A stretch of DNA of 64,000 nt, taken from assembly GCA_028284185.1 (NCBI GenBank), contig JANQSG010000018.1, positions 365,642 through 429,641 of the forward strand, given 5' to 3'. The translations under genes and the position numbers were made by a program. Each line of letters begins with the position of its first letter. Within the stretch, counting starts at the first letter, position 1. Below are positions 27,776-35,016 of this stretch, one piece after another. The notes beneath the pieces were generated by a model. It saw only the letters and a program-made list of their open reading frames with translations, searched no databases and was not told where the DNA came from. This DNA comes from Kangiella sp. (GTDB taxonomy: Bacteria > Pseudomonadota > Gammaproteobacteria > Enterobacterales > Kangiellaceae).

Positions 27776-27789
27776 TTGATCTGGATCAG
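27776..27789 (-). promoter_or_regulatory. FNR/ANR-type box upstream of DUF2892 gene
   Basis: TTGAT-CTGG-ATCAG differs from the FNR consensus TTGAT-N4-ATCAA at one base. If TATATT at 27753-27748 is the -10 hexamer, the start site falls near 27741 and the box is centred at -41.5, the class II activator position. An fnr gene is at 57975-58694. Confidence 0.6.
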
Positions 27790-27827
27790 GATTTGGTCTA
27801 ACTGCTATAAGAATATAGGAACTTGTC

Positions 27828-28661
27828 TTAACTTAGATATATCCCATCAGCTCGAATGATAATCTTTCGTTCTTTATAGAGCTTACCAAGCGTACGTTTA
27901 AAAATAGCTTTGCTGACACTGAATTGATGATAAATCTCTTGCGGTTTGCTTTTATCGTTGAGTGGTAAGAAACCATTATTTTTTACGAGTTGCTCCAGAA
28001 TAATGTTGGCGAGTGAGTCTTTTGCCTGGGTAGCCCCTTTGTTTAGCGATAAATTGATTTTCCCATCTTCACGGATCTGCTTGATATAGCCTTTAAGTTC
28101 CTGCCCAATTTTTAATGGTTTAACCGTTTGATCCTTAAAGATTAAACCCGAATGGGTAGCATTAACAATACAGAGATAGCCCAAGTCGGTTTTGCGTCTG
28201 ACTATTAGATCCACCTGTTCACCTTGTGAAAAATGATGTGGACTTTTATCAACAAACCGATCCAATTTACTGGAAGCGACAATACGCTGACTGGCATTAT
28301 CAATATATAAATAGACTAAATAAGAACGGCCTGTGTGCATGGGTTTAGCCTGCTGACCATAAGGAGCCAATAGATCTTTACTTAATCCCCAATCCAAAAA
28401 GGCGCCAACCTGATTGACATCGAGACAACGCAAAAGTTTGAACTGGCCCACTTGCGCCAATGGATTTTCTGTGGTGGCAATTGGCCTGTCTTCTGAGTCC
28501 AGATAAACAAATACATCGAGCCAATCGCCTTGTTCCAGCGTTTTGTCAAGATAACGATTTGGTAGTAGTACCCGCTCATCTTCGGTAAAACCAAGTATGA
28601 AACCATGCTCATTTGCATCAATTATCTGAAGATGGTTGTATTTTCCAATCTGGATTTTCAT
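27828..28661 (-). CDS. cvfB: CvfB-type S1-like RNA-binding protein
   Basis: 277-residue protein of the YitL/CvfB family: three consecutive S1/OB-like domains (about 1-65, 66-140, 145-215; the third has GYIKQIREDGKINLSL) and a C-terminal winged-helix (about 220-277, with FSVSKAIFKRTLGKLYKE). CvfB proteins bind RNA and affect virulence gene expression in Staphylococcus; the role in gammaproteobacteria is not established. It lies downstream of the DUF3301 gene, 18 bases apart. Confidence 0.9.
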   Translation of the reverse strand: MKIQIGKYNHLQIIDANEHGFILGFTEDERVLLPNRYLDKTLEQGDWLDVFVYLDSEDRPIATTENPLAQVGQFKLLRCLDVNQVGAFLDWGLSKDLLAPYGQQAKPMHTGRSYLVYLYIDNASQRIVASSKLDRFVDKSPHHFSQGEQVDLIVRRKTDLGYLCIVNATHSGLIFKDQTVKPLKIGQELKGYIKQIREDGKINLSLNKGATQAKDSLANIILEQLVKNNGFLPLNDKSKPQEIYHQFSVSKAIFKRTLGKLYKERKIIIRADGIYLS

Positions 28662-28679
28662 GTTTTATCCTGAATGTCT

Positions 28680-28982
28680 TTATTCGGTAGATTCCATTTC
28701 GACAATAATCGGGTGTTTGCCTTGCATAATAATATGTCCTAAATAACGCTTCGATCCAGTGGTTGCAAACTCAAACTGATAGCGCTTTAACAGGCGTAAT
28801 TTATTTTCCGGTGTGCGATCAAAATATATTTTTCTTAAAGCTACATAGCCATCCAAATATTGTACCCCTGATTCCTGGCAGGCCTTTAATGCTTCACGAT
28901 ATGCTGACTCGCGAACTCGAGAGTTATAAAAATAAAGGCCTATGGCTAAGGCAATTAATAAAATGATTAAAAGGTTGTCCAT
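28680..28982 (-). CDS. DUF3301 domain protein
   Basis: 100-residue protein with one N-terminal membrane helix (residues 3-20) and a small soluble domain. It has the family features A-C-Q-E-S-G-V-Q-Y-L-D-G and R-R-Y/F-x-F-E-F-A-T-T-G near the end. Function is unknown; the family is widespread in gammaproteobacteria. It is followed by cvfB and is separated from the upstream exbD by a terminator. Confidence 0.85.
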   Translation of the reverse strand: MDNLLIILLIALAIGLYFYNSRVRESAYREALKACQESGVQYLDGYVALRKIYFDRTPENKLRLLKRYQFEFATTGSKRYLGHIIMQGKHPIIVEMESTE

Positions 28983-29009
28983 GCAGTTTTAACTGGCAAA
29001 GCTTAAAAT

Positions 29010-29034
29010 AAAAAAGGCGGCTTAAAGCCACCTC
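29010..29034 (-). terminator. Terminator after the first exbD
   Basis: On the minus strand GGTGGC and GCCGCC pair (one G-T) around TTTAA, and six T follow. It lies 30 bases past the exbD stop and before the DUF3301 gene. Confidence 0.8.
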
Positions 29035-29064
29035 CAGGAAAATCAATCAATTACCTTTTACTGA

Positions 29065-29490
29065 CTATTTTTTACCTACCAGCCAGCGTGCTACGGTAAT
29101 TTTTTCTTTCTTAACGCCAGCATCACGCGCTTGATCAACGGCCGCTAACATGGCTTCGTTATCAGCATCATTATGCACCCGAATCAACACTGGCGAGCGC
29201 GGGTCTTCGGCTAATTTGGCCTCGATATTTGCGCCAATACGCTCCTTATCAATTAAACGCTCATCCATAGTGATCTGACTGGTATCATCAATTGATATAG
29301 TGATAACTTTGGGTGGATCTTCATTTTTCTCGGTATCTGGTGGTGCGCTGCTTGGACGTTTTAAATCAATACCGGATTCTTTAATAAAAGAGGTGGTAAC
29401 GATGAAGAAAATCAACATGATAAATACGATGTCTAGCATCGGTGTCATATCGATATTGGTATCGTCGTCTTCTCTAGGTCTTCTTCTCAT
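29065..29490 (-). CDS. ExbD/TolR family biopolymer transport protein
   Basis: 141-residue bitopic inner-membrane protein of the ExbD/TolR family. The cytoplasmic N-terminus (MRRRPREDDDTNIDMTPM) precedes the membrane helix LDIVFIMLIFFIVTTSF, with the essential Asp (about residue 20) that carries protons. The periplasmic domain has the usual LIRVHNDADNEAMLAAVDQA. It should pair with an ExbB/TolQ pentamer, but none is in the window. It is a paralogue of the next exbD (about 160 bases upstream). Confidence 0.93.
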   Translation of the reverse strand: MRRRPREDDDTNIDMTPMLDIVFIMLIFFIVTTSFIKESGIDLKRPSSAPPDTEKNEDPPKVITISIDDTSQITMDERLIDKERIGANIEAKLAEDPRSPVLIRVHNDADNEAMLAAVDQARDAGVKKEKITVARWLVGKK

Positions 29491-29593
29491 TCTTTATTCC
29501 TACCACTTAAAGCTTTTTACTTTTACCTTTTTACCAGATGCCAAAAGGCTATACTTAAACACATTGTAGTCGACACATTAAAGGGGATCTAGT

Positions 29594-29630
29594 GAAAAAA
29601 GTCCAGTTTTATGAGTAAAAACTGGACCAT
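29594..29630 (-). terminator. Strong terminator between the two exbD genes
   Basis: A perfect 10-bp stem (GTCCAGTTTT / AAAACTGGAC, 29601-29628) with a T-run on the minus strand (TTTTTTCAC). It separates the upstream exbD (29650-30063) from the downstream one. Confidence 0.88.
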
Positions 29631-29649
29631 CTTGTTGAAAAGATGATTA

Positions 29650-30063
29650 TTACCAACGGCTGACGGTAGGACGTGTAATGCCGACTCTCCTGGCTTGATC
29701 AATCGCGGTTAAAAGTGCTTCGTTAGTGGCATCATTATGGATTTTAATGAGGAGCCCGGAGTGCGGGTCTTTGGCTAATTTAGCTTGTAAGTTAGCGCTG
29801 ATAGATTCTGCCGCAATAATGCGTTTATCCATGCTGATAATATTTTCTGAGTCGATAGAAAGCACCACTGGTTTTGGACAGTCCTTTAAACAAGGGTTTG
29901 GATTAGTGGTTGGTCTATTGAAATCGAGCCCTTTTTCTTTAACAAAACTGGTGGTTACTACAAAGAAAATCAATAAGATAAAGACGATATCCAGCATGGG
30001 AGTCATATCAATATTTCTTTCGTCATGCTGATTACGACGGCGTTTTAAAAATTTACTCAACAT
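29650..30063 (-). CDS. ExbD/TolR family protein, second copy
   Basis: 137-residue paralogue of the neighbouring ExbD. The N-terminal cytoplasmic part is MLSKFLKRRRNQHDERNIDMTPM, the helix LDIVFILLIFFVVTTSF has the same Asp, and the periplasmic domain has LIKIHNDATNEALLTAIDQA. It differs by a Cys-containing insert (NPNPCLKDCPKP) and by a C-terminus that ends at PTVSRW, a few residues earlier than its partner. The pair looks like a tandem duplication that has drifted; each copy has its own terminator. Confidence 0.92.
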   Translation of the reverse strand: MLSKFLKRRRNQHDERNIDMTPMLDIVFILLIFFVVTTSFVKEKGLDFNRPTTNPNPCLKDCPKPVVLSIDSENIISMDKRIIAAESISANLQAKLAKDPHSGLLIKIHNDATNEALLTAIDQARRVGITRPTVSRW

Positions 30064-30135
30064 TTCAAACTCCTTCTTTTGTCTGTGTCATTTTCAGATT
30101 AGCAAGTTGACGCTGGTCTGTCCAGAAGGTTTGCC

Positions 30136-30200
30136 GTCACTCCCGTGTAGGCGGGAGTCTAAAAAGAAAGTGTGATTTGATTTCTTTTTTCGGGGGTGAC
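30136..30200. repeat. 65-bp element with GTCAC terminal inverted repeats
   Basis: GTCACTCCCG (30136-30145) is mirrored by CGGGGGTGAC (30191-30200) with one mismatch; inside is a second small stem, CTCCCG/CGGGAG. It lies in the exbD-mutM gap and looks like a palindromic extragenic element. No coding sequence is seen. Confidence 0.55.
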
Positions 30201-30231
30201 CAAAGTGTGTGTACCGAACTGACCATTTCTT

Positions 30232-30309
30232 GTCATTGCGAGCTTACGTAGTAAGTGTGGCAATCTATCACCTAGAGATTACTTCGCCGCTTAGGCTCCT
30301 CTTAATGAC
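30232..30309. repeat. Palindromic extragenic repeat, copy 1 (next to mutM 3' end)
   Basis: Starts GTCATTGCGAGC and ends in TTAATGAC, an imperfect terminal inverted repeat. Its first 37 bases match copy 2 at 31143 with a single difference. Related GTCATTGCGAG...CTCGCAATGAC elements occur in many bacterial genomes as dispersed palindromes. The end is more degraded than in copy 2. Confidence 0.75.
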
Positions 30310-30317
30310 AATGAGTT

Positions 30318-31127
30318 TTACCGCTGGCAGTTGCCACAATAATAACTGGCTCTTTGTCCAATGACTTTGCGCTTGATGATTGCATTACAATTAAAACAAT
30401 CTTCTCCTTCGCGACCATAAACATTAAGCTGTTGAGCGAAATAACCAGGATTGCCATCAGTTTGAGTAAAATCTTTTAAAGTGGTACCACCTTCGGCAAT
30501 GGCTTTGGCTAAGACCTGCTTAATGGCATCAACTAACTTAACCAATCTCGCTTTACTGACTTTATTAGCAATGGCAGTGGGTTTTATGCCTGATAAAAAT
30601 AGAGCTTCAGAAGCATAGATATTACCTACGCCAACCACTACTTGATTAGTCATAATGGCGTTTTTAATAGCGCCTTTGCGTTTTGAAAGTGCTTGTTGCA
30701 AATAGTTAGTATTAAAATCATTGGTTAATGGTTCTGGTCCAAGACTCTGCAAAATATCTAAAGTTTCCTCTTTGGCTTGCCATAAAACGGCACCAAAGCG
30801 GCGTGGATCATTAAAGCGTAATGCTTTGCCACTAGTAAATATCACTTCAAAGTGATCGTGCTTTTGTAATGGTTCTTTGCTGGAAACAATACGCATAGCT
30901 CCCGACATCCCTAAATGCATTACTACAGTGCCATGCTTAAAATGCCATAATAAATATTTAGCTCGACGCTCAATACCAATGCTTTTTAAGCCTTCAATTG
31001 AAGTGATTTCTTTAGGGATAGGCCAGCGCAAAGTCTTAAAGTGGATATTCACCGTTTTAACTTTGGAACTAAGAATAAAAGGCTCTAAACCTTTTCTAGT
31101 AGTTTCGACTTCTGGTAGTTCAGGCAT
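30318..31127 (-). CDS. mutM: Formamidopyrimidine-DNA glycosylase (Fpg/MutM)
   Basis: 269-residue bifunctional glycosylase/AP lyase that removes 8-oxoguanine and other oxidised purines. The catalytic Pro is residue 2 of MPELPEVETTRKG; a conserved Lys in the N-terminal half is in ERRAKYLLW; the helix-two-turn-helix has VVGVGNIYASEALF; the C-terminal zinc finger is CFNCNAIIKR ... YYCGNCQR. The gene is bracketed by two copies of a palindromic repeat (30232 and 31143) in the same orientation. Confidence 0.96.
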   Translation of the reverse strand: MPELPEVETTRKGLEPFILSSKVKTVNIHFKTLRWPIPKEITSIEGLKSIGIERRAKYLLWHFKHGTVVMHLGMSGAMRIVSSKEPLQKHDHFEVIFTSGKALRFNDPRRFGAVLWQAKEETLDILQSLGPEPLTNDFNTNYLQQALSKRKGAIKNAIMTNQVVVGVGNIYASEALFLSGIKPTAIANKVSKARLVKLVDAIKQVLAKAIAEGGTTLKDFTQTDGNPGYFAQQLNVYGREGEDCFNCNAIIKRKVIGQRASYYCGNCQR

Positions 31128-31142
31128 GGTTACAACTTTATA

Positions 31143-31224
31143 GTCATTGCGAGCTTACGTAGTAAGCGTGGCAATCTATGAATTTAATGGTAGATTGCCA
31201 CGTCGCTAGGCTCCTCGCAATGAC
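31143..31224. repeat. Palindromic extragenic repeat, copy 2 (upstream of mutM)
   Basis: 82-bp element running from GTCATTGCGAGC to GCAATGAC. The internal segments GTGGCAATCTA and TAGATTGCCAC are exact inverted repeats, so the whole can fold into a long hairpin. It is a close copy of the element at 30232 and begins 16 bases upstream of the mutM ATG, so it probably affects the mutM leader. Confidence 0.8.
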
Positions 31225-31235
31225 ATTTTTTGTTT

Positions 31236-31326
31236 TGTAGGTTGGGGGGAGCTTGCGAACCCCAATGGTTAAATTTTATGGTTGGTTATAGATGTTGGGA
31301 TTTATAAATTCACTTCAATCTACGCT
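31236..31326. repeat. Second dispersed repeat, copy A
   Basis: Begins with GTAGGTTGGGGGGAGC, includes GCGAACCCCAATGG and ends near TTCAATCTACGC. It aligns along about 85 bases with copy B (31814-31898) with scattered substitutions. The GGTTGGGG and CCCCAA parts form a small hairpin. Confidence 0.7.
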
Positions 31327-31333
31327 TACTTTG

Positions 31334-31795
31334 CTAGTTGTTACATAATTCGATGGCTTTGATTTTTCCTTTGATATAACAAATCTTTTCCCGCAACTCT
31401 CCATTAGGCCAATACTTTTCTGTTATGCCATGAAGCTTACCATTCTGAAAATATTTTTGATGTTTGAGCTTCCCGCTAAGATAAAACTGATGCAAACCAT
31501 CTTCTTTACCATTTTTATAATTAGTTTTAAGCTTTAACTCTCCTGTATCATAGTAACGAATATAAGGTCCATTTTGTTTACCATCTATAAAAGTAACTGT
31601 TAAGCTCAGCTTTCCGTTACTGTGATATTTAACAAGACGACCTGTATAGGGTATTTGGTTACCTTTTTCGAAAAGGATGCCTTCCTTTTCAATTACTTGA
31701 TTCGCAGGAATTTCTTTTACCGGAGTAGTTGACAAATTTTTATTTGAACATGCAAATAAAAAAGGGACTATAAAAGCCGTAATATATTTATTCAT
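31334..31795 (-). CDS. MORN/YwqK-like repeat lipoprotein
   Basis: 153-residue predicted lipoprotein: the signal peptide ends in a lipobox (FLFAC), so the mature protein starts at about Cys16. The rest consists of about four tandem 22-24 residue repeats of the type YxxGxLxxxxxYxNGKxxG (for example YYDTGELKLKTNYKNGKEDG and YWPNGELREKICYIKGK), the MORN-like repeat of the YwqK antitoxin-type family. No toxin gene is adjacent, so an antitoxin role is not supported. It is bracketed by two copies of a dispersed repeat. Confidence 0.8.
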   Translation of the reverse strand: MNKYITAFIVPFLFACSNKNLSTTPVKEIPANQVIEKEGILFEKGNQIPYTGRLVKYHSNGKLSLTVTFIDGKQNGPYIRYYDTGELKLKTNYKNGKEDGLHQFYLSGKLKHQKYFQNGKLHGITEKYWPNGELREKICYIKGKIKAIELCNN

Positions 31796-31813
31796 TTCTT
31801 ATTGCCTTAGTCT

Positions 31814-31898
31814 TGTGGGTTGGGGTGAGCTCGCGAACTCCAACGGTTAAATCGTGTGTTGATTATAAATGTTAGCGTTCATAAATTTACGTTAATCT
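31814..31898. repeat. Second dispersed repeat, copy B
   Basis: Starts GTGGGTTGGGGTGAGC and includes GCGAACTCCAACGGTTAAAT, then TATAAATGTTAGCG and TTACGTTAATCTAT; aligns with copy A at 31236 in the same orientation. Together the copies bracket the lipoprotein gene. Confidence 0.7.
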
Positions 31899-31903
31899 AT
31901 TTG

Positions 31904-32194
31904 CTAGGGCCCATAGCCCATAGGTAGGCCATCGAAAATCAACATGAAACAAATTGAAGTGATAATGGCGCCAGAACCTATCATAATTGCTCGAAGAAGA
32001 ACTTTTTTATCAGTGCTTTTGATTAATGAGGCTGCAATTATCAAAGATAAACATCCAAATACAAAGGAAACAAACAGTGCTATGACATTTCCTAATATCG
32101 TGTCACCAATTGCAAAATTAAAATAGAAAAATAGTCCACTAATAATTAGCAAGATTAAAGGCACTTTATGGACAGATGGTTGGGTGTTCACCAT
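31904..32194 (-). CDS. Small integral membrane protein, function unknown
   Basis: 96 residues with three hydrophobic segments (about 13-30, 35-60, 70-90), and no family that I recognise. The ATG at 32194 has GGAG a few bases upstream, which I prefer over the GTG at 32230. It lies between repeat copy B and the rpmG terminator on the same strand as the lipoprotein gene. It could be a locally acquired gene; no function can be stated. Confidence 0.6.
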   Translation of the reverse strand: MVNTQPSVHKVPLILLIISGLFFYFNFAIGDTILGNVIALFVSFVFGCLSLIIAASLIKSTDKKVLLRAIMIGSGAIITSICFMLIFDGLPMGYGP

Positions 32195-32292
32195 ATTCTC
32201 CAGATATAAAAAGCTATTTGTTAGATCCACTCTAATAAATATACCATTATAGAGTGGGTAAAGTTATTCCTATATACTTTGATTCAAGTAAG

Positions 32293-32320
32293 AAAAAGCC
32301 CAGCAATTGCTGGGCTTTTT
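32293..32320 (-). terminator. Terminator downstream of rpmG
   Basis: AAAAAGCCCAGC and GCTGGGCTTTTT form a perfect 12-bp stem around AATT. T-runs exist on both strands, so it can act in both directions; it sits about 90 bases past the rpmG stop. Confidence 0.88.
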
Positions 32321-32326
32321 AATCTC

Positions 32327-32372
32327 GCAAAAATTTGCTCCTGCAATTTTTGCATTCCCGCCATCCTGGCGG
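32327..32372. repeat. Two adjacent small inverted repeats downstream of rpmG
   Basis: GCAAAAATT (32327) is mirrored by AATTTTTGC (32345-32353), followed directly by CCGCCA/TGGCGG (32358-32372). They lie between rpmG and its terminator and could stabilise the mRNA 3' end or be remnants of extragenic palindromes. Confidence 0.5.
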
Positions 32373-32409
32373 TCACTGGAGGCTGTAATTTACAGTTTTA
32401 AACAATTAA

Positions 32410-32565
32410 TTACTTAATTTTGCCTTCTTTATACATAACGTGCTTGCGTACAACAGGATCAAACTTTTTGATCTCCATTTTACCAGGCATGTTTTTCTTG
32501 TTCTTGTCAGTGGTATAGAAGTGACCTGTACCAGCGCTAGAATTTAAACGAATTTTATCACGCAT
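32410..32565 (-). CDS. rpmG: 50S ribosomal protein L33 (bL33)
   Basis: 51-residue ribosomal protein. It reads [20 protein letters not shown], then a Lys-rich middle and the [17 protein letters not shown] end that is diagnostic for bL33. It has no cysteines, so it is the zinc-free C-minus type. The gene follows rpmB by 12 bases with AAGGAGC upstream of the ATG. Confidence 0.95.
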   Translation of the reverse strand: MRDKIRLNSSAGTGHFYTTDKNKKNMPGKMEIKKFDPVVRKHVMYKEGKIK

Positions 32566-32577
32566 GATATTAGCTCC

Positions 32578-32814
32578 TTATACCTTTTCGCCATTCTTAC
32601 GAATGTCAGTTAAAACAGCATCGATACCTTTTTTGTCGATGATGCGCATACCTTTCGCAGAAACGCGTAGTTTCACGAAACGGTTTTCAGATTCAACCCA
32701 AAAACGATGGGTGTGTAAATTTGGTAAAAAACGACGCTTGGTGCGGTTTTTTGCGTGTGACACATTGTTACCTGTCACTGGGCGCTTACCAGTTACCTGA
32801 CAAACTTTAGCCAT
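32578..32814 (-). CDS. rpmB: 50S ribosomal protein L28 (bL28)
   Basis: 78-residue large-subunit protein with the bL28 hallmarks [33 protein letters not shown] and the C-terminal [23 protein letters not shown] ribosome site lies 6-10 bases before the ATG. It forms the usual rpmBG operon, with its own promoter at 32890-32918. Confidence 0.97.
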   Translation of the reverse strand: MAKVCQVTGKRPVTGNNVSHAKNRTKRRFLPNLHTHRFWVESENRFVKLRVSAKGMRIIDKKGIDAVLTDIRKNGEKV

Positions 32815-32889
32815 GATTAGCCTCCAAAAATAACCTTAAATTTCGCCTTAATTGGTATTTTTAAGACGATACTGCAAATTAGGGCGCAC

Positions 32890-32918
32890 TTTATACCAAA
32901 ATCACTGCTTAGAAGCAA
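32890..32918 (-). promoter_or_regulatory. Sigma70 promoter of rpmBG
   Basis: On the minus strand TTGCTT (32918-32913) and TATAAA (32895-32890) are separated by exactly 17 bases, about 75 bases upstream of the rpmB ATG. The start would be near 32883, leaving a leader of about 70 bases. Confidence 0.72.
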
Positions 32919-32965
32919 TTGTTTTGGCCATAAAAAGCGCTTTTTTGCCTGAATCAGTCGCTTTT

Positions 32966-33640
32966 TTATAGGATTCCGTGTTCCGCAAAGGAGTAGCACT
33001 TTGAGTGAGCAATAATAATATGATCCAGTACTCGAATATCCACTAAATCCAAAGCTTTTGCCAGTTGTTTGGTTAGTTGTCGATCAGCGGTACTGGGTTC
33101 CACTAGTCCTGATGGATGGTTATGGGAAAAGATCACAGCAGCGGCTTGATAAGCCAGAGCTTTTTCCACCACAATTCTGGGGTGTACTTCCGAGCTGTTA
33201 ATAGTACCTTGAAAAATGACTTCAGAATGCAGCAACTGGTGCTGATTATTTAAAAACAGAACCAGAAACTGTTCGCGTTTTTGGTTTGATAACTGGCATT
33301 TGAGAAATGACTTTACCTGCTCTGGGTTAGTGAACGCTTGCTCAAGTTCCAGCGATTGCTCCAAATAGCGTTTGGATAATTCTAAAGTTGCTTGCAACTG
33401 ACAAAATTTGGCAGTTCCCAGTCCAGGATAACGCTTAAAAGTGCTAAAATCAGCTTCAAGCAGGGCTTTTAACCCACCAAAATCGTGTAATAAATAGCGG
33501 GCTAAATCCACTACATTAAGTTTACGAGTGCCGGTTCGTAGAAAAATAGCTAATAGCTCGGCATCGGACAAATGGGCGCAACCTTGCGTCAATAGGCGCT
33601 CTCGGGGACGTTCTTGTTTTGGCCATTCCATAATCTTCAT
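32966..33640 (-). CDS. radC: RadC family protein (JAB/MPN domain)
   Basis: 224-residue RadC homologue. N-terminal helix-hairpin-helix region with ERLLTQGCAHLSDAELLAIFLRTG, then the JAMM metalloprotease-like domain with HPRIVVEKA and the HNHPSG motif with a downstream Asp (metal ligands). The name suggests DNA repair, but a repair role is not well supported experimentally. I chose the ATG at 33640, which has AAGGA 6 bases upstream, over 33664. It is divergent from coaBC. Confidence 0.93.
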   Translation of the reverse strand: MKIMEWPKQERPRERLLTQGCAHLSDAELLAIFLRTGTRKLNVVDLARYLLHDFGGLKALLEADFSTFKRYPGLGTAKFCQLQATLELSKRYLEQSLELEQAFTNPEQVKSFLKCQLSNQKREQFLVLFLNNQHQLLHSEVIFQGTINSSEVHPRIVVEKALAYQAAAVIFSHNHPSGLVEPSTADRQLTKQLAKALDLVDIRVLDHIIIAHSKCYSFAEHGIL

Positions 33641-33777
33641 AAAAATCCTTTTATACCTTTCCATTTTTGTTCAGAATAGCTGTTTTTAGTTGCCAAGTAA
33701 TTGCTGAAATCTCTATAAATTTCGTGAGTAAAAGCGTAAACTAATGCCATCAATGTGAATTAAATCAACAATTTAGG

Positions 33778-34983
33778 ATGAATCTAAGCCAAAAGAAAAT
33801 ATTGCTCGGCTTAACAGGGGGGATTGCTGCCTATAAAGTAGCGGACCTATGCCGACAGCTGGTAAAAGCGGGTGCTGATGTCAGGGTGGTAATGACCTCA
33901 GGAGCTAAAGCTTTTATTAGTCCGCTAACTTTGCAGGCTCTATCAGGTAATGCTGTGCATGACGATTTGCTCGATCCTAATGCTGAAGCGGCAATGGGGC
34001 ATATTGAGTTGGCGAAATGGCCGGATTTAATTGTCATTGCTCCAGCCAGTGCCGATTTTATTGCCAGAGCGATGGCCGGTATGGCGGATGATCTTTTGGC
34101 AACTCTGTATTTAGCCACTGCCAAGCCTATTGCTTTGGTTCCGGCTATGAATCAGCAAATGTGGGCTAATACCGCTACTCAAGACAATATATCACTGGCT
34201 AAAAAGCGTGGTTTGCAAATCTGGGGACCGGCTTCAGGAGAGCAGGCTTGTGGTGATGTTGGTTTAGGGCGCATGATTGAGCCTTTTGAAATTGCGCAGA
34301 AAGTGGATGAGTTTTTCAATCATAAGCCATTAAAAGGTCAGCATTGGGTATTAACCGCAGGGCCAACGGTAGAAAAGATCGATCCAGTGCGTTATTTGAC
34401 TAATCGTAGTTCAGGTAAGATGGGTTATGCCATTGCGCAGGCTGCGGCAAATTTGGGAGCTAAAGTGATCCTTATTTCGGGGCCAGTGTCTTTAGCTTGT
34501 CCATTGAATGTGGAACGGGTGAGTGTTGAGTCAGCCGAGCAAATGCTGGCGGCAGTCAAAGAGGCTGTTGCTAATGCCGATATTTTTCTGGCTTGTGCCG
34601 CGGTGTCGGATTATCGAGCTAAACAAAGCTCGGATAGAAAGATGAAAAAACAAGACGACAACGGTTTGCAACTGGAATTAGTGCAAAATCCGGATATTTT
34701 GAAATGGGCCGCGAATGAAGCAGATTGTTATTGCGTAGGCTTTGCAGCAGAAACCGATAATCTGGAAGAATATGCCAAAGCCAAAATGCAACGCAAAGGT
34801 ATTGAAATGATTTGTGCCAATGATGTCAGTCGAAGTGATATTGGTTTTGGCAGTGATTACAATGAATTAGCAGTATTTTATCAAAATGCAGGACAATTAA
34901 AGCAGAAGGCATTAGGCCCGAGCTTAAAATTGGAATTAGCTCATGAACTGGTAATCTTTATCCATTCGATTATCAAGTCTTAA
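33778..34983 (+). CDS. coaBC: Bifunctional phosphopantothenoylcysteine decarboxylase / phosphopantothenate-cysteine ligase
   Basis: 401-residue CoA-synthesis enzyme. The FMN-dependent CoaC decarboxylase part (about 1-180) has LLGLTGGIAAYK, the active-site His in GHIELAKW, and the PAMNQQMW motif. The CoaB ligase part (about 185-400) has TAGPTVEKIDPVRYLTNRSSGKMG and AAVSDYRAK. coaBC is followed in most gammaproteobacteria by dut; here algC follows instead after 33 bases. Confidence 0.96.
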   Translation: MNLSQKKILLGLTGGIAAYKVADLCRQLVKAGADVRVVMTSGAKAFISPLTLQALSGNAVHDDLLDPNAEAAMGHIELAKWPDLIVIAPASADFIARAMAGMADDLLATLYLATAKPIALVPAMNQQMWANTATQDNISLAKKRGLQIWGPASGEQACGDVGLGRMIEPFEIAQKVDEFFNHKPLKGQHWVLTAGPTVEKIDPVRYLTNRSSGKMGYAIAQAAANLGAKVILISGPVSLACPLNVERVSVESAEQMLAAVKEAVANADIFLACAAVSDYRAKQSSDRKMKKQDDNGLQLELVQNPDILKWAANEADCYCVGFAAETDNLEEYAKAKMQRKGIEMICANDVSRSDIGFGSDYNELAVFYQNAGQLKQKALGPSLKLELAHELVIFIHSIIKS

Positions 34984-35016
34984 GCAATGAATAAAAACAA
35001 TTGAGGTAGGAAATTT

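Noticed and set aside
31334-31795. Toxin-antitoxin system suggested by the YwqK-like repeats
   Set aside because: There is no toxin gene adjacent and the protein has a lipobox, so it is better read as a surface lipoprotein.
32934-32948. AAAAAGCGCTTTTTT palindrome as radC terminator
   Set aside because: It has no usable loop in its perfect form and overlaps the region just before the rpmBG promoter; the assignment is too uncertain.
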